From NCBI RefSeq assembly GCF_022012395.1, contig NZ_JAKLTQ010000001.1, positions 248,001-312,000 of the forward strand: a stretch of 64,000 nt of DNA. Reading direction: 5' to 3'. The notes beneath the pieces were generated by a model. It did no database searches and was not told the DNA's origin. It saw nothing but the letters and a program-made list of their open reading frames with translations. This DNA comes from Arthrobacter hankyongi (lineage in GTDB: Bacteria; Actinomycetota; Actinomycetes; Actinomycetales; Micrococcaceae). Positions 1 to 8,522 of the stretch are shown piece by piece. Every line of letters begins with the position of its first letter. Position 1 is the first letter of the stretch. The position numbers and the translations under genes are program-made.

Positions 1-1
1 C

Positions 2-277
2 TTCGGCCGCTGCCGCCACGGTGCCGCCGTCGACCGTGAGATCGGCGACCTCCGGCATGACCGCGGACTGATGGACCGGCGGCTCTTCAGTTACGTGCGC
101 TACAACGCCGACCTGTCCCGGGCCGGGCTCGATGAGCTCGGACTGCCCGACGTCGATCCGCAGTCGGCGCAGCGGATGGACTCCGTGGAGCACATCGGCG
201 ATCTCCAGCGGATCGGCATGTCCTTGGCCCGCGATGTGGAGGCCGCCCATTTCGAGGGATTCCTGGACCACCAGTAG
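2..277 (+). CDS. Patatin-like phospholipase, C-terminal end (5' end outside window)
   Basis: The frame is open from the first bases of the window to a TAG stop, so this is the 3' end of a longer gene. The 91 visible residues include a stretch of the form YVRYNADLSRAGLDELGL followed by DSVEHIGDLQRIGMSLA and a final HFEGFLDHQ. This resembles the C-terminal tail of bacterial patatin-like acyl hydrolases, where the Ser-Asp dyad lies upstream. The catalytic part is not in view, so activity cannot be judged. The stop lies 7 bp before the next start, so the two genes are probably cotranscribed. The family call rests on pattern resemblance of the tail only. Confidence 0.5.
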   Translation, partial: FGRCRHGAAVDREIGDLRHDRGLMDRRLFSYVRYNADLSRAGLDELGLPDVDPQSAQRMDSVEHIGDLQRIGMSLARDVEAAHFEGFLDHQ

Positions 278-284
278 ATCTCCC

Positions 285-1754
285 ATGAAGCTCAGACGGG
301 AAACCACGCATCGACCGTTCGTACCGTCCGGGCGGTGCGGCCAACCCTCCTGGCGGCCGGGGTTTGCCTCGGTGCTCACGCCCTACCTGCTCTTCCTGCT
401 GCTGGGCTGGTGGACCTGGACGCAGTTCTCCCGGGCCAGCAGCATCAACGCCTACATCGCGATCGCCTGGACCCTGCCGACCTTCACCTCGGTCCTGGGG
501 TTATACGGCGGCTACTGCACCGCCCGCCGCATGCGGAGCGAACGACGGCGGCAGGAACCTACGTCCCTGCCCGTCGTCGGCACCGATCAGCTTCTGGTGG
601 TCATGCCCACCATTGGACGGGACGACACACTGCCTGCCGTGGAGCGGGTGATCGAGTCGATGCGGGTGTTCCTCCCCGCCTGCTTCACGAAGCTGCGCAT
701 CGACGTCGTGATCGAGGAAGAATGCCCTGCCCGGCGCAGGATCGAGGCCCTGGCGGAGGGCACGGCCGGACTGCGGGTGGTGGTGGTGCCCCGCGGCTTC
801 CGCACGCCCCACGGCACCCGGTTCAAGGCCAGGGCCAACGAATACGCCAACCGGCTCCGTGCGGCCGAGGGTGAGGCGCGCGAGGATGTCTGGGTCCTGC
901 ACATGGATGACGATACCGGCGTCGGCAGCGACACCGCCCGGGAACTGGCCAGGTTCATCCTGGCGCAGCGGCAGGCAGGCGACGACGCCCTGGATCTTTG
1001 CCAAGGCGTGCTGTCCTATCCACGCGAACTGGCCGCCAACCGGCTGATCTGGCTCGCCGACGCGATCCGGCCCGGCTGCGACCTCGGGCTCTTTGCGGCC
1101 ACGACGGGACGCGGCTCGCCCCGCGCCGGACTGCACGGGGAACTGCTTTTGGTCCGGGCATCGGTCGAGGCAGCCATCGGATGGGACTTCGGCCCGCGGA
1201 CCCTCGTGGAGGACGCCCAGTTTGCCCTGCACTTTTGCGAGCGCTACCCGGGACGCAGCGGCTGGATTCCCGGTCTCTCGTACGGTGCCTCACCGGCGAC
1301 CGCCTCGGACTTCATGCGCCAGCGGGAACGCTGGGTCTGGGGACTGCTCGAACTCATGGCCGGCCGGACCGGCGTCCGACAGGCCGCGTGCCGGCGTCAT
1401 CGGCTGCTCATGCTGCATAACACGGTGGTGTGGTCCTGCGCCCCGCTGGGCCATCCGGTCTTCGTACTGATGCTCTGTGCGCTCCTGCAGGACTACCAAA
1501 CAGCACCTATCGTGCCGGCCTTGGTTCCGCTGTGGGGATTGAATGTCGCATTCTGCATCTGGCTTTATTGGGAAGGCCTGAAGCTCAACGCGCTCGCATC
1601 GGCCCGGGCATCGCGGCTGTGGTGGGAACCCGTATGCCTGTTGTTGCTGACTCCGCTGTTTTCCCTCTGGGAGATGGTGGGGATCGCCCGAGGTGTGTGG
1701 CGGTTCGCGGCCAGCGGCGAACCCCGCTTCACCGTCATCACCAAGCCGGTTTGA
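285..1754 (+). CDS. Family 2 glycosyltransferase, egghead-like membrane protein
   Basis: A 489-residue membrane glycosyltransferase predicted to transfer a sugar from a nucleotide or lipid donor at the cytoplasmic face. Two N-terminal membrane segments (about residues 28-48 and 53-78) precede a GT-A domain. Visible family 2 signatures are the donor/metal motif HMDDD (D208-D210), the acceptor-site ED pair in LVEDAQF (E309-D310) and the QxxRW motif QRERW (346-350), the last typical of processive or egghead/BcsA-related enzymes. Two or three hydrophobic segments close the protein. The ATG used lies 7 bp after the preceding stop; reading further upstream would overlap the patatin gene. Product unknown; the egghead family makes beta-mannosyl linkages in animals, but that specificity should not be assumed here. 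Confidence 0.8.
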   Translation: MKLRRETTHRPFVPSGRCGQPSWRPGFASVLTPYLLFLLLGWWTWTQFSRASSINAYIAIAWTLPTFTSVLGLYGGYCTARRMRSERRRQEPTSLPVVGTDQLLVVMPTIGRDDTLPAVERVIESMRVFLPACFTKLRIDVVIEEECPARRRIEALAEGTAGLRVVVVPRGFRTPHGTRFKARANEYANRLRAAEGEAREDVWVLHMDDDTGVGSDTARELARFILAQRQAGDDALDLCQGVLSYPRELAANRLIWLADAIRPGCDLGLFAATTGRGSPRAGLHGELLLVRASVEAAIGWDFGPRTLVEDAQFALHFCERYPGRSGWIPGLSYGASPATASDFMRQRERWVWGLLELMAGRTGVRQAACRRHRLLMLHNTVVWSCAPLGHPVFVLMLCALLQDYQTAPIVPALVPLWGLNVAFCIWLYWEGLKLNALASARASRLWWEPVCLLLLTPLFSLWEMVGIARGVWRFAASGEPRFTVITKPV

Positions 1755-1784
1755 CCTCTTGCTGCCTTCAGCCCCCAAGGACGC

Positions 1785-3329
1785 CTAACTCAGGGGCAGC
1801 GCGTACACCCGGCCGTCGAGGCTTCCAACGTAGACCATCCCGTCCGCCACCGCGGGTGAGGAATCGTCAATCGGTCCTCCGGTAGCGAATTGCCACACCA
1901 GTTTGCCGTTGGCCGCATCCAGGGCATAAAGGTTGAAATCCCGGCTGCCCACATAGACCAGGCCGCCCTGTTCCGCCGGCGAGGAGCGGATGCCGTTACC
2001 GGTGTCGAACCGCCAGCGCTCACGTCCGGTATCGGCATCGAGCGCGTACAGGTTCCCGTCGTCACTGCCGATGTAGACGACTCTGCCGGCCACCCAGGGT
2101 GAGGAGACGACACCGCCGCCGGCCACAAAGCTCCAGATCAGGCCGCCGTCGGAAGCATTCAGGGCATAGACCAGATGATCGTCGCCGCCGATGTAGACGA
2201 TCCCCTTCGCCACCGCCGGCGAGGAATCGACCGTCAGCTGCGTGGTGAAGGCCCAAAGGATTTTGCCCGACGCCGCTTTCAACGCATACACGTTGTGGTC
2301 CCGGCAGCCCACGTAGACCACATCCCCGGCCACGGTCGGCGAGGAATTGAACCAGCCACCGCGTGGAAACCGCCAGCGCTGCTTGCCCGTCGCGGCATCC
2401 ACCGCGTACAGGTTGTTGTCGCGGCAGCCTACGTAGACGGTGCCCGAGCTGACCGCCGGCGAGGAATGAATCACCTCCCCCGCCGGGAATTTCCAGCGGC
2501 TGGCCCCGCTGGCCTGGTCGACCGCATGCAGGTGGCCGTCATTCGAACCGACATACACCGTTCCGTCCGCGACTGCCGGGGAGGACGTCACGGACCCCTC
2601 GGCACGGTACCGCCAGCGCAGTTGGCCGTCAGCGGCATCGAGGGCATAGAGATGCTGGTCGACACTGCCCACGTAGACCATGCCCCGGTCGACTGCCGGT
2701 GACGAATAGACCTCGTCCCCGGTCTGGTAGGCCCACACCGGTTTGGGCGGGCGGTCCCGGGCCCAGCGGGTGGCGGTCAAAATGCCCGCACCCAGCAGCG
2801 CCAGCGCCGCGGCACCGCCGCCCCATTTCAGCACCGCCCGGCGGCCGATGTCCGCCTGCGTGGACAACCCCAGCTGCCGGACCAAACCATCGGCATCGGA
2901 ACGAAAGGTCTCAAAGTCCAGCCGCACGGCATTGCGGCGGGAAAGGGGTCTAAGCACTGCCGGCAGTTCTTCCTCCTCCGGGACCTCGACGCCATCGACC
3001 AACACGGGGATTATGCGCACCTTCCGCTCCATGGCGGTACGGATTTCCAGCACGACGTAGTCATCCGGGTCATCCAGGCGGCGCTGTCCCTGGTCATCGA
3101 CGATCGTGGTCCACTGCCGCCCGATCAGTACCAGGAGCACGCCGCAATCCGCGAGCGCCCGGTCGATTTCCGCCACGAAATCGCGGCCGGGGCCGATGGA
3201 TTCGATGTCGATGAAGACCCGGGCACTGCCAAACTTCCCGCGCAGATAGTCGGCCAACCGTCCTGCCACGTGCCCCGTCTCGTCACGGCGGTAGCTGATG
3301 AAGACTCCCGCTGCGGATAGGTCTGCCAT
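1785..3329 (-). CDS. TIR domain - transmembrane - PQQ-like beta-propeller protein
   Basis: A 514-residue protein with an N-terminal TIR domain (about residues 8-150, opening GVFISYRRDE), one membrane helix (168-188, after a basic RRAVLKW) and a C-terminal repeat region (198-514). Eight copies of a unit of the form SSPAVADGTVYVGS...LYALDA.TG..W indicate an eight-bladed PQQ/YWTD-like propeller. E95, in YVVLEIRTAMER, sits where TIR NADases carry their catalytic glutamate. With the TIR domain inside and the propeller probably outside, it looks like a ligand-sensing receptor with a cytoplasmic enzyme. ATG 3329 is preceded by AGGAG at good spacing; it begins 23 bp after the upstream gene on the same strand, so the two form an operon. 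Whether the TIR domain is an active NADase is inference. Confidence 0.85.
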   Translation of the reverse strand: MADLSAAGVFISYRRDETGHVAGRLADYLRGKFGSARVFIDIESIGPGRDFVAEIDRALADCGVLLVLIGRQWTTIVDDQGQRRLDDPDDYVVLEIRTAMERKVRIIPVLVDGVEVPEEEELPAVLRPLSRRNAVRLDFETFRSDADGLVRQLGLSTQADIGRRAVLKWGGGAAALALLGAGILTATRWARDRPPKPVWAYQTGDEVYSSPAVDRGMVYVGSVDQHLYALDAADGQLRWRYRAEGSVTSSPAVADGTVYVGSNDGHLHAVDQASGASRWKFPAGEVIHSSPAVSSGTVYVGCRDNNLYAVDAATGKQRWRFPRGGWFNSSPTVAGDVVYVGCRDHNVYALKAASGKILWAFTTQLTVDSSPAVAKGIVYIGGDDHLVYALNASDGGLIWSFVAGGGVVSSPWVAGRVVYIGSDDGNLYALDADTGRERWRFDTGNGIRSSPAEQGGLVYVGSRDFNLYALDAANGKLVWQFATGGPIDDSSPAVADGMVYVGSLDGRVYALPLS

Positions 3330-3352
3330 ACCGCTCCTGGTCGTTCCGGCAC

Positions 3353-5317
3353 CTACCCGGCAGGGACCGGGCCGAGCAACGTCCGGATCGGACCGATGAC
3401 ATCTTCGGGGTCCCCCCACCGCTGGAGGAAGTCAAGCTGGTAGAGCGCGGACCGGAGCTGGTCCGGCCGGGCCAGGGCGGCCGCCTTTCCATAGGCGGCG
3501 ACGGCGCCGGCGGCCGGTGCGCGGCCCATCAGGCACTCGTGGAGCAGCAGCTCTGCCTGCGTGATGGCGGCCCAGAAATCCGCAGGATCGGATTCGGCCG
3601 CACGGCGGGCCAGGAACTTTGTCACTGTCAGTGCCTCCTGCAACTGGCCTTCGGCCTCGGGCTCGTCGGCCAGGACACCATGCCGGATGCCGAGGCGAAG
3701 AGCCATCACCAGATTGACACCGGTGTAAAACGTCGGTTCGACTTCGAAGCCTTTGCAGTAGTACTCCTGCATCAGAGCAAACCGGCCAGCGACTCCCGCG
3801 CTGCCCATGCCGGATTCCGGATCATCCAGTCCCCGCTTGATCAGCCCGGCGAGGATACCGTAGGTCTCCGAGTCCCCGAACCCTTCCTGGATGGCCGTGG
3901 ACAGCAGCCGCTGCGCCTTCTCCCGGCAGGTTGCCGCGGTGCCCGGATCGCAGCGGCCGGATTCGCCGATCCGCCGGTAGGCCATGGCCAGTTTCTGCAG
4001 CCAGGTCCGCCGCAGCGGGCTGTCCGCCGGCGGCTCGGCCTGCTCCAGCAGCACTGCGGCAGCTTCATAATCGCCCTCGCGCATCAGCCCGTTGCCCAAC
4101 TGGATCCGCAGGCCGGTCCGCGAAGCCTCGGCGAGGTCGGACGCCCCGGCTATCTCCGACGCTGCCGCCTGCATGCTGTCCGCCGACGCGCTCCGCAGCG
4201 CCGACTGGACAGCTTTCCGCAGCCGCAAATCGGTCTGGACCAGGCCGTCCTGCCCTGCCCTGCGGCGGAAGGGCCCCCGGACCGCATCCAGCTCGAACCA
4301 CTCATGGACGGGGCTGTCGCCGCTGCGCGATGCCAAAACCTCGGCCAGGACGGGGCGCAGCCGGCGGATGGCGTCCTCGCTCTGTTCGTCGGTCAGCTCG
4401 GCGCCCCGTTCGAAGCGTTGGATGCGGATCAGGTTGATATCGAACGGCACCGCGCCGGCAGGGGTTCCCTGCAGCTGCGGGTATACCAGGACCGTCGAAG
4501 CACGGGCGAACACGTGCCGCAGCCCAAGCTCGTAGGCGACATTGAAGTTTGCGGTGGCCAGATCGACGATCACCAGATCGCTGTTGGCCAGGTCTTCGAT
4601 CATGCCCGCATGGATGATGCCGCTGTCCGTTTCCAGGTCCGCCCGAGCCCAGGCCACGTCCAGGTCCTCGAGCAGCGGGCGGTAGACGCGGTGGAATACC
4701 GGGTCGCAGTCATACCTGCGCCGGACCACCGGATCGAAACGCCGGCCATAGGGCATGGCAACAAAACCCCGGGGCCGTTTGGCCAAGGGGGCCAGGTCCA
4801 AGGTCAGGATGCCTTGGGCTTCCGCGCGCCGCGCAAAATCATCGGAAACGCTTCCGGCGTCGTCGTCCGGATGCGGGCGGATGACCAGCGCCCAAACGCG
4901 CTCGCCTGTCTCCCCGGCGAGGGCCTGCGCGTACCTGATGAGATGCGCGTTGTGGCGCGGGTAGGAATTCTTATCCTCCGGGTCCAGGGATCCTTCCTTG
5001 ATCCGGTTCGATCCAACGGTCTCGAGCAGCCGCCGGTACCGGGCCGTCCAACGCTCCCCCCGGTTCCCGACGCTCGTTTCTTGGAAAGTCCCGACGTCGA
5101 ACGGCAGCACGAAACGGACTTCGGCACCTTCCAGCAGCGCAGCCTCGGCGATGATGATGTCGCTGCCCGAAGCCGCGGCACCGACCACAACGCTGGGGCG
5201 GAGGGACTGCAGCAGTCCGCGAACCCGCGCCGCCAGCCGTGCCTCGGCGGCCGGCGGCAACCGGGGTTGCGCCCGCGCCGGTTCGTCCGCCTGGACACCG
5301 GCATACACGATGATCAT
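3353..5317 (-). CDS. SLOG-like / deoxyribosyltransferase-like / TPR-TRAFs-binding-like protein
   Basis: A 654-residue cytosolic protein with no signal peptide. Residues 1-183 look like a SLOG-type Rossmann domain (MIIVYAGV...VVVGAAASGSDIIIAEAALLEGAEVRFVLPFD), a nucleotide or ligand-binding fold. Residues 184-345 begin GFVAMPYG and contain DLVIVDLATANFNVAYELG, the pattern of nucleoside 2-deoxyribosyltransferase-like domains, with E263 as probable catalytic residue. The remainder is alpha-helical with TPR-like repeats and resembles the MAP3K TRAFs-binding domain (DUF4071) seen in bacterial signalling proteins. It is first in a two-gene unit with the TIR-propeller gene. ATG 5317 is chosen because the conserved SLOG strand begins there. 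The domain calls are by motif recall; the C-terminal one is least certain. Confidence 0.7.
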   Translation of the reverse strand: MIIVYAGVQADEPARAQPRLPPAAEARLAARVRGLLQSLRPSVVVGAAASGSDIIIAEAALLEGAEVRFVLPFDVGTFQETSVGNRGERWTARYRRLLETVGSNRIKEGSLDPEDKNSYPRHNAHLIRYAQALAGETGERVWALVIRPHPDDDAGSVSDDFARRAEAQGILTLDLAPLAKRPRGFVAMPYGRRFDPVVRRRYDCDPVFHRVYRPLLEDLDVAWARADLETDSGIIHAGMIEDLANSDLVIVDLATANFNVAYELGLRHVFARASTVLVYPQLQGTPAGAVPFDINLIRIQRFERGAELTDEQSEDAIRRLRPVLAEVLASRSGDSPVHEWFELDAVRGPFRRRAGQDGLVQTDLRLRKAVQSALRSASADSMQAAASEIAGASDLAEASRTGLRIQLGNGLMREGDYEAAAVLLEQAEPPADSPLRRTWLQKLAMAYRRIGESGRCDPGTAATCREKAQRLLSTAIQEGFGDSETYGILAGLIKRGLDDPESGMGSAGVAGRFALMQEYYCKGFEVEPTFYTGVNLVMALRLGIRHGVLADEPEAEGQLQEALTVTKFLARRAAESDPADFWAAITQAELLLHECLMGRAPAAGAVAAYGKAAALARPDQLRSALYQLDFLQRWGDPEDVIGPIRTLLGPVPAG

Positions 5318-5647
5318 CCCGACTCCGGTTCCTGCTGGGGCAGCTGGTTTATGTATTGTCCGCCGGAATGGGCAGGCCGGGACAGACCTCGATATACGGG
5401 ATGATGTTCCGGATCGGCGTCGCACACAAGGCATCCCTCCAGTCCTTGGCACAGAGTACCCACCGAGCGTTATCCGGCCCGATTCCCGGTGCCGTCGGTC
5501 AGGCCTCGCCGTTACTCCTGCGCTGAGGTGCCCGGCAGCGCAGCCGCCCCTACAATGAAGGCACAGGCTCTTCAGCCGCGCTGTTCCGCTCCTGCGGACC
5601 AAGCCTTTCCGGGCATCCTGCTGCTTATCCGCTCAACCCGATTGTCG
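5318..5647. other. Divergent intergenic region between SLOG-like gene and secreted-protein gene
   Basis: No convincing ORF. On the minus strand TATATC (5396-5391) is a plausible -10 about 75 bp before the SLOG-like gene. On the plus strand TACAAT (5551-5556) is a good -10 about 90 bp before the secreted-protein start. Neither has a clear -35 hexamer at 16-18 bp, as is common in actinobacteria. Confidence 0.35.
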
Positions 5648-6106
5648 ATGATCAGTATGAGAACCACCTCCTCGTCCGGCCTGGCCGGATGTGCCACCGT
5701 CCTTTGCCTGCTGTCCGGCCTCGCCCCCGCAGCCGCGGCCACGCCCGTCGCGGCCGGCATTACTGTCCACCTGCCGGACCGCGGAAAAGTGCTCGCCGAC
5801 GGCGCGGGCGTCTCGGTCACGGTCACCTTCCAATGCGAGGCCGGGCAGTCCTACAACATGTTCGTGGAACTGTCGCAGGCCGTCCTGGACGGCCGCACCG
5901 CATCGGGCGTCGGATTCGCCGGTCCGGGCACCTGCACCGGCGCTGCCCAGACCGAGGACCTGCTGCTGATGGCAACCGGCGGCTTCTACGCCTTCCGCAG
6001 CGGCGACTCGGTGGCCAGGGCTACCCTGTCGGTGTGCCCCAACGAACAACAGTGCAGCCAGGCCATGGATTCCGGCGTGTTGGAACTGCAGGAGTCGTTC
6101 GGGTAA
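5648..6106 (+). CDS. Small secreted protein of unknown function
   Basis: About 152 residues with a clear signal peptide: a short basic start (MRTTSSS), a hydrophobic run LAGCATVLCLLSGLAP and an AAA-A/TPVAA cleavage region. The mature part is about 115 residues, rich in small residues, with four cysteines (FQCEAG, GTCTG, SVCPNEQQC) that could form two disulfides in an exported domain. I do not recognise a family. Two in-frame ATGs (5648 and 5657) are possible starts and neither has a strong ribosome site; the upstream -10-like TACAAT at 5551 supports transcription from there. It converges with the MarR gene across a strong hairpin. Confidence 0.6.
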   Translation: MISMRTTSSSGLAGCATVLCLLSGLAPAAAATPVAAGITVHLPDRGKVLADGAGVSVTVTFQCEAGQSYNMFVELSQAVLDGRTASGVGFAGPGTCTGAAQTEDLLLMATGGFYAFRSGDSVARATLSVCPNEQQCSQAMDSGVLELQESFG

Positions 6107-6123
6107 CAGCGGTGCGGGCAGGC

Positions 6124-6170
6124 CGGGCCCGCCGCGGACGGCTGGCCGGATCAGCCGTCCGCCGGGCCCG
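6124..6170. terminator. Bidirectional hairpin terminator
   Basis: CGGACGGCTG (6135-6144) pairs perfectly with CAGCCGTCCG (6152-6161) around a 7-base loop, with a flanking GGGCCCG pair extending the stem. It sits between the secreted-protein gene and the converging marR-like gene, overlapping the latter's last codons. No U-run is seen, as is frequent in high-GC genomes. Confidence 0.6.
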
Positions 6171-6582
6171 AAGCGGTGCCGGTGAGCCGGTCGAGGATCG
6201 CTGCCAGCCGGGCGCGCTCGTCGCCGTCCAGCACGGCGAAGTATCCCCGCGCCTGGTCCTGCTGGGCGGCACGGATGGCCAGGGCCAGGTTGCGGCCGGC
6301 GTCGGTCAGCGAGACCACCGTGGCGCGGCGGTCGGCCGGGTCCGGTTCGCGCAGGCACCAGCCGCGCTCCTGCAGCCCGTCCACCACCTCGGTGGCCGAG
6401 CGCGGCACGATATGCAGCCGTTCGGACAGCTCGCCCAGGCGCAACTGCCCGTTCCGCAGCAGCATGCCGAGCGCCCGCGACTGCGAGGGCGAAACGTCCC
6501 AGGGCGCAAGTGCCTCGCGGGAGCGGCGCCGCAGCTGCCGGGCCACGGCCCAGAAGGAGTCAAGCAGGTTCTCATCGGCCAC
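6151..6582 (-). CDS. MarR-family transcriptional regulator
   Basis: A 143-residue winged-helix regulator. The centre shows the MarR pattern: helix-turn-helix LRLGELSERLHIVPRSATEVVDGLQERGW (about residues 47-75) and the wing PDPADRRATVVSLTDAGR with the conserved DRRA...LT.AG. Proteins of this family bind as dimers to palindromes near their own promoter and release on binding small phenolic or toxic ligands. It is divergent from an ABC exporter with 100 bp between them, which strongly suggests that it represses both itself and the exporter. Full family length, no anomalies. Confidence 0.9.
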   Translation of the reverse strand: MADENLLDSFWAVARQLRRRSREALAPWDVSPSQSRALGMLLRNGQLRLGELSERLHIVPRSATEVVDGLQERGWCLREPDPADRRATVVSLTDAGRNLALAIRAAQQDQARGYFAVLDGDERARLAAILDRLTGTASGPADG

Positions 6583-6600
6583 GGGAATAGCTTAGCAGCA

Positions 6601-6655
6601 AATATGGTTGTAGCCTCATATTGAGGTTGCCTCATCACTTCGCATACGAAGCGGC
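6601..6655. promoter_or_regulatory. Candidate MarR operators and promoter in divergent region
   Basis: Overlapping inverted repeats lie between the two divergent genes: AATATG (6601-6606) with CATATT (6617-6622) around 10 bp, CCTCA-TAT-TGAGG (6614-6626), and CTTCG-CATA-CGAAG (6638-6651). TTGAGG (6621-6626) could be a -35 for the exporter with a -10-like ATACGA 17 bp on. The AT-rich palindromes are the expected shape of a MarR site; binding is inferred. Confidence 0.45.
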
Positions 6656-6682
6656 GCCGCCGCTCCGGCCCGGCAGAAAGGG

Positions 6683-8485
6683 GTGGTTCCCACGGACCCC
6701 GCCAGCATGACCTTCGGCCGCCACGCCCCGCGCCCCACGGCCGCGGAACGGGAACAGGCCAGCCACGTCTCCCTGCGCCGCATCGCCGCACTCTTCACCA
6801 CCTACCGCTGGCAGCTGCTCCTGGTCACAGCGATCATCGTTGCCTCCTCCGCCGTCGCGATGGCCTCCCCCTTCCTGCTGCGCGCCGTCATCGACACCGC
6901 ACTGCCCCAGGACGACCTGCGCCTGCTGGTCCTGCTGACCGCCGGAATGCTGGCCGTCGCCGTAACGACCGCGGTGTTCGGCATCATCCAGACCTGGATC
7001 AGCACCCGCATCGGACAGCAGGTCATGCACCGGCTGCGCTCGGATGTCTTCACCCACTTGCAGCGCCAGTCCGTCGGGTTCTTCACCCGGACCCGCAGCG
7101 GTGAAATCCAGTCCCGCATCACCAACGACATCGGCGGCATGCAGGCAGTGGTCACCTCCACGGCCACCAGCATCGCGACGAACCTGACCACTGCCGTGGC
7201 CACGGTGGCGGCCATGGTGGCACTGTCCTGGCAGCTGTCGCTGATCTCGCTGCTGGTGATGCCTCCGGCGGTGCTGCTGACCCGCAAGGTGGCTTCCATG
7301 CGGCGCGAACTGACCGCGCGCCGCCAGCAGGAGCTTGCCGATATGAACGTCGCCATCGAGGAGTCGCTCTCCATCAGCGGCATCCAGCTGAGCAAGACCC
7401 TGGGCACCGGACCGTTCCTGGCCGAACGCTTCGCCGCCTCGTCCAAGCGGGTGACCGAACTGGAACTGCGCTCGGAGCTGGCCGGGCGCTGGCGGATGGC
7501 GATGATGAGTGTGGTGTTCGCCGCCGTGCCGGCAGTCATCTACCTGGCCGCCGGACTGCCTGCCACCGCAGGGAAAATCAGCATCGGCACCGTGGTCGCC
7601 TTCACCGCGCTGCAGACCGGCCTGTTCCGGCCGCTGCTCGGTTTGATGAGCGTGGGCATCAGCCTGACCAGTTCGCTAGCCCTCTTCGCGCGTATCTTCG
7701 AGTATTTGGACCTGCCGGTGGAGATCGCCGATCCGGCCATACCGGCCGACATCGACCCGGCGCGGCTGGCCGGGCATGTGCGCTTCGAACACGTCAGCTT
7801 CACCCATCCGGGCAGCCCGCTGCCGGCGGTCGACGGCGTCGACCTGGAGATTCCGGCCGGGACCTCCCTGGCCTTGGTCGGACAGACTGGCTCCGGCAAG
7901 AGCACACTGGCCGCCCTGATGGCCCGGCTGCACGATCCGGACGCCGGGCGGATCACCATCGACGACGTCGACATCCGCACCATGGCGCTGACCGATCTGG
8001 CCTCCGTGGTGGGCATGGTCAGCCAGGAGACCTACCTACTGCACACCACCGTGCGCGAGAACCTGCGGTACGCCAAGCCCGGCGCCACCGATACGGAGAT
8101 CGAGCAGGCGGCCAGCGATGCGCAGATACACAAGGCCATCCTGGCGCTGCCGGAGGGCTACGAAACCATGGTCGGCTCCCGGGGCCACCGCTTTTCCGGC
8201 GGAGAGAAGCAGCGCATCGCCATTGCCCGCACCCTGCTGCGCAACCCGAAGGTGCTCATACTCGATGAGGCGACCAGTGCGCTGGACACCCGCACCGAAC
8301 GCGCGGTGCAGGAGGCGTTCGACCGGCTGGCCGCGGGCCGCACCACGATCACCATCGCCCACCGGCTCTCCACCGTGCGCAACGCGGACCAGATCGCCGT
8401 GCTCGACGCCGGCCGCGTCGTCGAACACGGGACGCACCAGAGCCTGCTGGAGCGCCGGGGCCGGTACGCGGCACTGGCGGCCTGA
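6683..8485 (+). CDS. ABC exporter half-transporter (fused TMD-NBD)
   Basis: A 600-residue MsbA/MdlB-type exporter that works as a homo- or heterodimer in the cytoplasmic membrane. The N-terminal half holds six membrane helices (about residues 30-330). The ATPase half has Walker A GQTGSGKST (about 399-407), signature FSGGEKQR (about 505), Walker B VLILDEATSALD (about 523-534) and the switch histidine in TIAHRLS. Both catalytic glutamate and signature are intact. Position next to a MarR repressor suggests inducible drug or toxic-metabolite efflux. The GTG at 6683 is directly behind GAAAGG; an ATG at 6707 is an alternative start with no ribosome site. Substrate cannot be told from sequence. Confidence 0.92.
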   Translation: MVPTDPASMTFGRHAPRPTAAEREQASHVSLRRIAALFTTYRWQLLLVTAIIVASSAVAMASPFLLRAVIDTALPQDDLRLLVLLTAGMLAVAVTTAVFGIIQTWISTRIGQQVMHRLRSDVFTHLQRQSVGFFTRTRSGEIQSRITNDIGGMQAVVTSTATSIATNLTTAVATVAAMVALSWQLSLISLLVMPPAVLLTRKVASMRRELTARRQQELADMNVAIEESLSISGIQLSKTLGTGPFLAERFAASSKRVTELELRSELAGRWRMAMMSVVFAAVPAVIYLAAGLPATAGKISIGTVVAFTALQTGLFRPLLGLMSVGISLTSSLALFARIFEYLDLPVEIADPAIPADIDPARLAGHVRFEHVSFTHPGSPLPAVDGVDLEIPAGTSLALVGQTGSGKSTLAALMARLHDPDAGRITIDDVDIRTMALTDLASVVGMVSQETYLLHTTVRENLRYAKPGATDTEIEQAASDAQIHKAILALPEGYETMVGSRGHRFSGGEKQRIAIARTLLRNPKVLILDEATSALDTRTERAVQEAFDRLAAGRTTITIAHRLSTVRNADQIAVLDAGRVVEHGTHQSLLERRGRYAALAA

Positions 8486-8522
8486 GTTTTCCGTGCGCCA
8501 ACTCGGCGTCCGGCCCGGGCGG

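Noticed and set aside
1785-5317. CBASS or Thoeris system
   Set aside because: No CD-NTase, and no separate effector of the Thoeris type, is present in the visible neighbourhood; the domain set does not match either system.
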